From NCBI RefSeq assembly GCF_024341905.1, contig NZ_BQXY01000007.1:1-64000 (forward strand): DNA of 64,000 nucleotides, given 5' to 3'. Of this stretch, positions 1 to 7,500 are shown one piece after another; the stretch's first letter is position 1; the number at the start of each line of letters is the position of its first letter. The notes under the pieces are model-generated. The model was not told where the DNA came from. It searched no databases and saw only the letters and a program-made list of their open reading frames with translations. Source of the stretch: Clostridium folliculivorans. GTDB lineage: Bacteria > Bacillota > Clostridia > Clostridiales > Clostridiaceae. The translations under genes were made by a program, and so were the position numbers.

Positions 1-31
1 TCGTCCTGAGCCAGGATCAAACTCTCAATTT
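1..31 (-). rRNA. rrs: 16S rRNA, 5' end only
   Basis: The reverse complement starts AAATTGAGAGTTTGATCC and continues with the CTGGCTCAGGACGA segment, the universal start of bacterial 16S rRNA. The gene reads leftwards out of the window, so only about the first 31 bases are here. The mature 5' end is placed by analogy with known 16S genes and could be off by one or two bases. Confidence 0.95.
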
Positions 32-179
32 AAAGTTTAATCATAGCTTACTTACTTAGTAAGTCTTTTTTCAAAAGAATTGCTGGTTTAGTTTAAGTCT
101 AGTTTTAGACTTTGTTTATCTTCTCTGTTTAATTTTCAAAGACCAAGTTTATCTTTGCTGTTTTTCTGACAGCTTTTAT

Positions 180-208
180 ATCTTACCACCGTAAGATTTT
201 CTTGTCAA
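180..208 (-). promoter_or_regulatory. rRNA operon promoter
   Basis: On the minus strand a TTGACA box (203-208) is separated by 17 bases from TAAGAT (180-185), about 150 bases upstream of the 16S 5' end. A/T tracts just upstream of the -35 (about 209-250) resemble an UP element. The transcribed leader (32-175) would hold the processing signals. Confidence 0.85.
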
Positions 209-724
209 CACATTTTTTTGAACTTTTTTAATTTATTTAAAAATCTTTATTCAAAAGTTTGTGTTCATCACTACAACCTTGTCGCAGCGACGTGTTTTAT
301 AATAACATGTGTCTTATCTTGTATATATCTCAATTTCAGCCAAATATGTGTATTAGACTTAATTTCCTATGTAATACTTAAAAATAATAAGTATTTCTTA
401 TATTGATACACCAGGCACTGTTTCTAAGTATACAGATCAAATATGCCTCATATACTGAATAGTTAATATAACTTTTCCTCGATAATTTCTATATTATAGA
501 TGAATATATCCTACCTTCATTATTTAAAAAACATAATAATAATCATTTTTATTATTAAATATACCTTGATTCATAGATATTTTTATAATTTAACGTTATA
601 TATTTTAAACAGCTTATCCAATTCTTAAGATTTTCTTAAACATTGTTCAGTACCTTGCATTATACAATACCGTTTCATATACTATAGATATAAAGAAGCT
701 ATCCAATAATTAGAAAACCAATTT
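209..724. other. AT-rich intergenic region between rRNA operon and padR
   Basis: About 500 bases between the rRNA promoter and the padR control region. A 62-codon open frame at 218-406 has no ribosome binding site and overlaps the rRNA promoter upstream region, so I treat it as non-coding. Apart from A/T-rich tracts next to the rRNA promoter I see no gene. Confidence 0.5.
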
Positions 725-751
725 CTTAATGAATATAGCCTATTCATTAAG
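725..751. promoter_or_regulatory. Perfect inverted repeat, candidate PadR operator
   Basis: CTTAATGAATA and TATTCATTAAG form perfect 11-base arms around a 5-base centre, 58 bases before the padR start codon. PadR regulators commonly repress their own operon from such a site, so this is the best candidate operator. The assignment is inferred from position and symmetry. Confidence 0.5.
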
Positions 752-808
752 TACATTAGATAAAAAAGTTGTTTTTAAGATATTTAAAATTAATAAAGAG
801 GTGATTTA

Positions 809-1147
809 GTGAATATACAGTTAAAGAAAGGTGTTTTGGAACTATGCGTACTTTCTGTATTGGCCAGGAAAGATTGTTATGGGTATGAATTAGTAAACGA
901 AATATCAAAAAACATTCAAATATCAGATGGAACTATATATCCAATACTAAGAAGACTTACAGAGGAAGGTTACTTCACAACTTATCTACAAGAATCTCAA
1001 GAAGGTCCGCCAAGAAAGTATTACAGACTAACAGAACTCGGGTACAAGACAAAGCTAGAATTAGAAACAGAATGGTTTAGCTTCTCAAAAAGTGTAAATA
1101 TGATTATTAAGGGGGAAAATCCTGATGGACAAAAATCAATTTCTTAA
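809..1147 (+). CDS. PadR family transcriptional regulator
   Basis: A 112-residue protein with the compact PadR winged-helix fold: the N-terminal [21 protein letters not shown] helix region, the [11 protein letters not shown] recognition helix and the [13 protein letters not shown] wing are all recognisable. It starts with GTG behind AAAGAGGTGAT. It overlaps the next gene by 23 bases, so the two are probably translationally coupled. PadR proteins paired with HAAS-domain and DUF4097 proteins usually sense envelope or antimicrobial stress and repress their own operon; that role is inferred here. The ligand is unknown. It probably binds the inverted repeat at 725-751. Confidence 0.92.
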   Translation: MNIQLKKGVLELCVLSVLARKDCYGYELVNEISKNIQISDGTIYPILRRLTEEGYFTTYLQESQEGPPRKYYRLTELGYKTKLELETEWFSFSKSVNMIIKGENPDGQKSIS

Positions 1148-1730
1148 TATACTTTCAAACGGATTACTTGATTTTCCTGATAAGGAACGCAAGGACATAC
1201 TTTATGACTACGAAGAACATTTTGACGTAGGCTTAGCACAGGGAAAAACTGAAGATCAAATAATAAACGAATTAGGAGATCCTCACGCTATCGTAAATCA
1301 ATATAGAAGTAGTACAAATCGAAACTATTATAACGACACCCAAAGCAGCCAAACTTACAATAATAGCAATGTTAATTCTAATAACAAGGCCTTGGCTATA
1401 ATACTGATAGTATTATTATTACTTTTTAGTCCAGGAATACTAGGAATAATAATTGGAATCCTTGGAGGAATGATTGGTTTAGTTGCTGGAGCTTTTGGAA
1501 TAGCTATAGCTGGTCTTGCTGTTGCCCTAGGCACTACTTTCGGTTCAGTTTTCGGTATATTTACCATTCCTACAGGTATTGCCGCTTTACCTGCAACTGC
1601 TTCTTTATTAATCGGTATAGGAACTTTAGCTCTAGGTATATTGTGCACTATAGGATGCTTCTACCTAATCAAAGCATTTGTAATGCTCATAATTAAATTT
1701 GTAAAATGGATAATATCCGTTTTCAGATAG
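1125..1730 (+). CDS. HAAS-domain (DUF1700) membrane protein
   Basis: 201 residues. Residues about 1-65 are a soluble alpha-helical HAAS/DUF1700-type domain ([20 protein letters not shown], then [13 protein letters not shown]). A Ser/Asn-rich linker follows, then three or four hydrophobic segments rich in Gly and Ala (residues about 87-200). Such proteins sit in the membrane beside a PadR regulator and are thought to pass an envelope signal; no enzymatic function is known. The start codon overlaps the end of padR, and the DUF4097 gene follows after 13 bases, so the three genes form one operon. Confidence 0.85.
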   Translation: MDKNQFLNILSNGLLDFPDKERKDILYDYEEHFDVGLAQGKTEDQIINELGDPHAIVNQYRSSTNRNYYNDTQSSQTYNNSNVNSNNKALAIILIVLLLLFSPGILGIIIGILGGMIGLVAGAFGIAIAGLAVALGTTFGSVFGIFTIPTGIAALPATASLLIGIGTLALGILCTIGCFYLIKAFVMLIIKFVKWIISVFR

Positions 1731-1743
1731 GGATGGTGATAAA

Positions 1744-2718
1744 ATGAAAAATACATTTATGAAAAGATTTTGTATAATGTTAGCAGCTATAATGTTAATA
1801 TGTTACGGTTCAGCAGCTATAATACTGAAGTTATCTAATTTTAGTATTTCACAATTAATTAATAACGGTAATGACTTTTCTTTTAATATTAACAAAGGGT
1901 TCAATTTTAGCACCGGCTTTAATAAATATAATTATGATCTTAATGACGAAATCAATGAAAGTTTAGACGGTGTAGACAACATTCAATTATCTTTTGTAAG
2001 TGGTGATATAGTATTTCACGAAAATAATGAAAATAAAATTAAAGTTACTTTGTCAGGTAGTCTGCGAAGTAGCTCTGAATTAACTGCCCCAAAACTTCAA
2101 TACTCTAAAAATGGATCTACTATAAAAGTTTCCATTCAAAAAAGTTCTTTTTTCGGAAGCTATTCATTAAATTCAAAGGTAGATATATATCTTCCTAAAG
2201 ATTACTCGAAAAATCTTTCTGTATTATCAGTATCTGCAGATATACTTCTGTCTGATAAAAAGTTTACTAATCTCGAAGCTGTAACTACATCTGGAGATAT
2301 TAAACTATCTAATATCACAGTAGATTCTCTTAATGTAAAAACAGTTTCTGGTGATATGTCTGGAGCTAATATAACAAGCAACAAGTTTGTAGCAGATGCT
2401 GTTTCAGGCAAAGTAGATTTTGATAATTTTGAAGGAGTTACTAAAGCTTCAACTATATCAGGGGATATAACTATAAAGTACGCTAATTTGATAGGTGATA
2501 TCGATGCTCATTCAACCTCTGGAGATATGAGATTAGGTTTACCTGATAGTAGCTCGTTTACTCTTGATTCCTCATCTACTTCAGGTGATATAAATAGCAG
2601 ATTTTCTCTAAACAACACCTCTTCCGGTAAGAGAAGCCTAAGCGGTTCTTATGGTAATGGAACTAACAAGTTATCTCTTCATACAACTTCTGGAGATATA
2701 ACATTAAATAAAAATTAG
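1744..2718 (+). CDS. DUF4097 beta-strand repeat protein
   Basis: 324 residues. A single N-terminal hydrophobic segment (about residues 8-28) would act as a signal anchor, and the rest should lie outside the membrane. From about residue 75 the chain is a right-handed beta-repeat of the DUF4097 type, with the turn motif SGDI or a close variant recurring at least eight times (VSGDI, TSGDIKL, VSGDM, ISGDITI, TSGDMRL, TSGDINS, TSGDITL). Third gene of the PadR-HAAS operon. The family is linked to cell-envelope stress in Firmicutes; its molecular function is not established. Confidence 0.88.
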   Translation: MKNTFMKRFCIMLAAIMLICYGSAAIILKLSNFSISQLINNGNDFSFNINKGFNFSTGFNKYNYDLNDEINESLDGVDNIQLSFVSGDIVFHENNENKIKVTLSGSLRSSSELTAPKLQYSKNGSTIKVSIQKSSFFGSYSLNSKVDIYLPKDYSKNLSVLSVSADILLSDKKFTNLEAVTTSGDIKLSNITVDSLNVKTVSGDMSGANITSNKFVADAVSGKVDFDNFEGVTKASTISGDITIKYANLIGDIDAHSTSGDMRLGLPDSSSFTLDSSSTSGDINSRFSLNNTSSGKRSLSGSYGNGTNKLSLHTTSGDITLNKN

Positions 2719-2734
2719 TATTTTTATAAATTTT

Positions 2735-2815
2735 AAAGATTGCATATATGAATGTACCATTTCGTAATGAATTTCGGATCGAAGTGGTACATCTTTATTT
2801 ATGCAGTCTTTTTAT
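2735..2815 (+). terminator. Terminator of the PadR operon, loop filled by repeat A
   Basis: Arms AAAGATTGCATA (2735-2746) and TATGCAGTCTTT (2800-2811) pair with one mismatch and are followed by a T-rich run, as in a rho-independent terminator. The loop is unusually long because it holds a short family A palindrome (2749-2794). Confidence 0.7.
2749..2794. repeat. Family A palindromic repeat, short form
   Basis: Ends ATGTACCATTTCG and CGAAGTGGTACAT are inverted copies with one mismatch. Compared with the 104-base copy at 39666-39769, about 55 central bases are missing. It lies in the loop of the terminator at 2735-2815. Confidence 0.8.
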
Positions 2816-2974
2816 TGTATAGGAAAACGATTTTTTTATGCAGGCTAAACCTGAAGGTTTTAATAGCTTTACAAGCCTTTTAAGAATATATAGTAAAAAC
2901 CAAAACTTATTCTCCTACTAGACTTTCCTTGCATATAATTATTTTTTAGAAGAAAAATAAAAAATATATAGATT

Positions 2975-3016
2975 TTTTAACAAACTCTTGTTAAAATATA
3001 CACAAGCAATAATAAT
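2975..3016 (+). promoter_or_regulatory. nox promoter with overlapping inverted repeat
   Basis: TTTTAACAA and TTGTTAAAA (2975-2983, 2988-2996) are perfect 9-base arms around ACTC. TTGTTA (2988-2993) can serve as a -35 box, with AATAAT 17 bases later (3011-3016). A repressor bound here would cover the -35. The half-sites point outwards compared with the Rex consensus, so I do not call it a Rex site. Confidence 0.45.
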
Positions 3017-3058
3017 TATTTGTAGATAATTTATATTTATTATATGGAGGAAAATAAA

Positions 3059-4387
3059 ATGAAGGTTGCAGTTATAGGTTGTACTCACGCAGGTACCGCA
3101 GCAATAGTAAATACAGCAAAGAAATATCCTGATGCAGAAATAACAGTGTATGAAAGAAATGATAATATATCATTTTTATCTTGTGGGATCGCATTGTATG
3201 TTGGAGGAGTAGTTAAGGATCCTCAGGGATTATTCTATAGTTCTCCTGAAGCATTAGCAGAACTTGGAGTTAAGACAAAGATGTCCCATGATGTTTTAGA
3301 TATTGATTTTGATGCTAAAAAGTTAAAAGTTAAAGATTTAAATTCTGGTGAAGAATTCGAAGATTCTTTTGATAAACTAATCATTACTTCTGGTTCATGG
3401 CCAATAGTTCCTAAAATTGAAGGTATTGATTTATATAACATACTTCTTTCAAAGAACTTCTATCATTCAAACACAATCATAGAAAAAGCTAAGAAAGCAG
3501 ATAGAATTGTAGTAGTTGGCGCTGGTTACATAGGTGTTGAACTTGTTGAAGCTTTTGAAGCTAACGGAAAGAAAGTTACTCTAATAGATAGTATGGATAG
3601 AATTTTAAGTAAATATTTAGATAAAGAATTTACTGATACTGCTGAGATGGCTTTTGCTAATCGTGGAGTTAAGCTTGCTTTAGGTGAAACTGTAAGTAAA
3701 TTTGAAGGTGAAGATGGAAAAGTTACTAAGGTTATAACAAATAAAGGTGAGTATGAAGCTGATCTTGTTATCTTATGCATAGGCTTTAGACCAAGTACTG
3801 ATTTATTCAAAGGAAAATTAGATACGCTTCCAAATGGAGCAATTATAGTAGACGAATATATGAGAACAAGCAAAGAAGATGTTTTCGCTGCTGGTGACTG
3901 CTGCTCAGTAATCTATAACCCAACTGGAAAAAGAGAATATATCCCTCTAGCTACAAATGCAGTTAGAATGGGTACATTAATTGCAAGAAACTTAGTTAAA
4001 CCAACAACTAAACACCTTGGAACTCAAGGAACTTCAGGCATAAAGATTTATGAATACAATATTGCATCAACAGGTCTTACAGAAGAATCCGCAAATGCTG
4101 CAGGCTTTAATATAAAAACAACATCAGTCACTGATAATTACAGACCTGAATTCATGCCAACTTTTGATTCCGTGACAATAAAAGTTGTTTATGAAGCTGA
4201 TTCAGAAGTAATACTAGGTGCTCAACTTATTTCAAAGACAGACTTAACTCAATTAATGAATACTATGTCTGTTGTAATTCAAAATAAAATGACTATTGAT
4301 GAACTTGCATTCGTAGATTTCTTCTTCCAACCACATTTTAATAAACCTTGGAGTTTGTTAAACATAGTAGCATTAAATGCTAAATAA
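3059..4387 (+). CDS. nox: FAD-dependent NADH oxidase / CoA-disulfide reductase family
   Basis: 442 residues from the ATG at 3059, chosen over an in-frame ATG at 3044 because GGAGG (3046-3050) then lies 8 bases upstream. The N-terminal FAD site (VIGCTHAGTAA), the single redox Cys42 in SFLSCG, the NAD site (VVVGAGYIGVELVEAF) and the second FAD motif (AAGDCCS) are all present. This matches water-forming NADH oxidases and CoA-disulfide reductases, cytoplasmic flavoproteins that remove oxygen or reduce disulfides at the expense of NADH. In a clostridial anaerobe an oxygen-detoxifying role is likely. The choice between the two activities cannot be made from sequence. Monocistronic, ending in the hairpin at 4513-4549. 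Confidence 0.85.
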   Translation: MKVAVIGCTHAGTAAIVNTAKKYPDAEITVYERNDNISFLSCGIALYVGGVVKDPQGLFYSSPEALAELGVKTKMSHDVLDIDFDAKKLKVKDLNSGEEFEDSFDKLIITSGSWPIVPKIEGIDLYNILLSKNFYHSNTIIEKAKKADRIVVVGAGYIGVELVEAFEANGKKVTLIDSMDRILSKYLDKEFTDTAEMAFANRGVKLALGETVSKFEGEDGKVTKVITNKGEYEADLVILCIGFRPSTDLFKGKLDTLPNGAIIVDEYMRTSKEDVFAAGDCCSVIYNPTGKREYIPLATNAVRMGTLIARNLVKPTTKHLGTQGTSGIKIYEYNIASTGLTEESANAAGFNIKTTSVTDNYRPEFMPTFDSVTIKVVYEADSEVILGAQLISKTDLTQLMNTMSVVIQNKMTIDELAFVDFFFQPHFNKPWSLLNIVALNAK

Positions 4388-4427
4388 CCGTTAACTAGTA
4401 TCACAATACTTGTTCTTAATTACTGTG

Positions 4428-4490
4428 TTGAAATTCAGTGGTCACGCATCCGATGCTTTAATGAGCTTATGCATAACCACTGAATTTCAA
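4428..4490. repeat. Family B palindromic repeat, short form
   Basis: Perfect 15-base terminal inverted repeats (TTGAAATTCAGTGGT at the left, its complement at the right) around a core containing GATGCTTTAATGAGCTTATGC. That core also occurs at the right end of the 375-base copies at 18281 and 33461, so this looks like an internally deleted relative. Confidence 0.85.
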
Positions 4491-4512
4491 TAATAAATAT
4501 TATAACAATAAG

Positions 4513-4549
4513 AAAACAGGTATCTCATTTCTGAGATACCTGTTTTTTT
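4513..4549. terminator. Bidirectional terminator between nox and the subtilase gene
   Basis: AAAACAGGTATCTCA pairs perfectly with TGAGATACCTGTTTT and is followed by a run of T on the plus strand; the minus strand also ends in a T-rich tract. It sits between two convergent genes and can serve both. Confidence 0.85.
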
Positions 4550-4550
4550 A

Positions 4551-7500
4551 TTAGCTTAATCTTTTTCTTCTTATAATAACAGCACCACCAGCTATTGCTA
4601 AGATTCCAAATACTATAAGTATGTTAGAATCAATAACTGAGCCAGTTTTTGGTATTGTTGCTGGAGTACTAGTCGAAGTTGTTGTACTTCCACTATTAGT
4701 GGTTGAACTACTTGTAGTTCCAGTATTAGTTGATCCTGTATTAGTATTACCAGTGTTTGAACCTGTTCCTGTGTTTGGCTTAGTTGGATTTGTAGCCGCT
4801 ACCTTAACTTCACCATTTAATGAAAGGAAGTAATCACTACAATGAGTTATTGTTATATCTACATAATATAATGAACCCTTCTTATATGCAGTTAATGCAT
4901 CCCCCACTTTATCCACACTCTTAGCATCAGGATTATAATGATATAAATATATAGGTTTTGATATATCAATTTTTGAAGTATCAACCGGTAATGAAACCAC
5001 TGCTTTACCTGGTAGATTTCCTTCAAACTTAAATGAGAATATCTGAGAATTACCATCTAATTTCTTAATTGCATCCGCACTTGGTGCAGTAGCATTAAGG
5101 CCTAAATCTACACTAGTTTCTGTATTAGTTATATCCTTACCATTAAATGTCCAAGTTACAGCTCCTAATGGAGAGCTAGTATTAAAGCTTGCAAGTACAT
5201 CTGCACCCTTTAATGCTTTAAATATTGAACTTGAAACTGTTGGTACATTTGTTGAATCTACAGTGATCTTATCTCCTGGTTTTGATTGATCAATCAAACT
5301 ATCTATATACTTAACTAATGAAGTTGTATCAGCAGTAGTTTGAGCAGTAAGAACGAAACTAATATCTTTTACCGTTGCATTGCCAGTTTTATCAGTTGCA
5401 GTGATAGTCAACTTATGATTTCCTAGTGATGAAATAGCAGTAGTTCCATCATAACTCTTTCCATCAAGTTCTAACGCAATGGCAGCATCCTTATCAGTTG
5501 TTACCTTTGGAGTAATTACTGTATTAATATAAGTCTTACCATCCTCTACTCCTGAAACAGTTATTACAGGTGATGTTTTATCTATATTTGATATATCTAT
5601 TGAAGATATAGTAGAATTTCCTGCATAATCTGTTACTTTAGCATATACTTTTCCATTACTTACAATCTTTATAGCATCGCTATAAGGTAAGTAAACATTA
5701 TTATCAAAACTATATTCAACTTTATCAATATCTTTATCAGAAGAATCAGTTGCTATAGTCACATTAACATCCTTATTAGTTAGCTGAGTATTACTTACCT
5801 TCAATGTAGCAGCCTTTGGTGCTACCTTGTCCTTAACTACATTAATGATATCTTGTGTTGTATTTCCAAACTCATCAACAAGTTCAACTTTTATGATACT
5901 CTTGTCACTTGTTAATGGTACCGCGTAGCTGAATGGCTTATCTGGTGCTTCACCTGTCGCTGGGTATCTATCATAGGATAAAACTGCATTTCCATTTACA
6001 AATAAGCTGTATCCAAAAGTATTATCGTTAACTAATCCTTTTAATGTAATACTGTCTTGATTAGTATACACATTTCCATCAGCTCTAGCCACTGGATTAC
6101 TTACTACAAGTTTTGGCGCAGTTGAATCATATAATATTTTATATGAATAATTAAATACTACTGTACCAGTATTGTCCTCAGCGTAAACTTTAACTATATT
6201 ATTCCCTTGGGCTAGTTTAACATCTGCACTAAATGTTAAATCATCTTTTACAGTAACATTTTGATCATTAATCTTGAACACAGGAACTTTATGGTTTACC
6301 TTACCTGTTACCGTATATATATCCTTATTTGCATCCTTTGGTGTAAGAACAGCGAATGATGCTAAATTGTCAAAGCTTAATTCAAAAGGATCAGAGTTAA
6401 CTGAAGATATAACCGTTAAATCCTTTTCTGATACATTTTGATAAGAATCTTCTGCCAATATTTGAACTAAAGTATTTCCATCAACACCAACATTAGCCGT
6501 GAAAGTTCCGTCTCCGTTTATTTTAACTGGAACATCATTTGCTGTTAATTTTATTGTTGATGCATCATTTACCTTACCGCTTATTGCAATATTATGCTTA
6601 TCAGTGTAAATATAGCCATCACTTGATGGAGTTGGTGAAGTAATGCTTATAACTGGTTTTATAGTATCTACAGAAACACTATAATTTTGATTATAAACTT
6701 CAGTTCCATTCTTATCTTTTGCAACTATATTTATAGTATTATTACCTTCCTTAAGAGTTACTTCTTCATCGAATAATCCATCAGTATCTAAAGTTACTTC
6801 TGAACCATTAATAGTTAAAGTTTTTACATCTGTCTGAACTTCTCCTGCTATTTTAATTTTATTTGTGTTAAATTTATCGCCATTTTGTAGATTAGCTAGA
6901 TAAACTTCAGGCACTGCACCTGTTTTTACATCTATTCCGTTTATCCCAACATTAGATGCATAATCTGTACCTGCTATCATTATTGAATTAATAGTATTAT
7001 CCTTTAATTGTAGATCAATTGAAAAGGTATCTTTATCCAAAGCAACCTCTGCCATTTGCTCATCACTTAATACTTCTCCATTAACAGCTATTGCAAATAT
7101 TCCATTAGCTCCAGTATCATTATCTTTTACTTTCCATTGAAGCTTATAAGTTCCAGTAGGAGCCACCTTAGCTGATGTAATTTCAATTCCAGGTGCTTCA
7201 CTATCAATTTTTACTGGTAAATCTACAGATTGAGTTGTTGAATTTGCAATATCTGTAGTAGTATTAGCCCTTATATAGTACTGTCCATCTGGTGCAGTAT
7301 CATATTTACCAGTCTCTGAATTGTATAATGTTCCATCCCAAGTCCCTTGATTATCTATAGTCCCTAGAACACTCTTCGCTAACTCATCTTCTAAAGTATT
7401 TTTGACTATTTTATTTTCAGAAGATATTGTTCTTAATACCTTTTTATCTTTATCTAATACTTGTACCTGCAAGGTTTTAGCATTTCTAAGCATGTACAGG

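Noticed and set aside
218..406. 62-codon open frame next to the rRNA promoter
   Set aside because: No ribosome site and it overlaps the upstream part of the rRNA promoter.
1355..1648. Minus-strand frame opposite the HAAS protein
   Set aside because: Antisense of a Gly/Ala-rich membrane region, without ribosome site.
2975..2996. Rex operator before nox
   Set aside because: Half-sites TTAACAA and TTGTTAA are in the opposite order to the Rex consensus.
4621..4833. Val/Leu-rich open frame opposite the subtilase C-terminus
   Set aside because: Mirror of the Ser/Thr-rich wall-spanning repeat on the coding strand.
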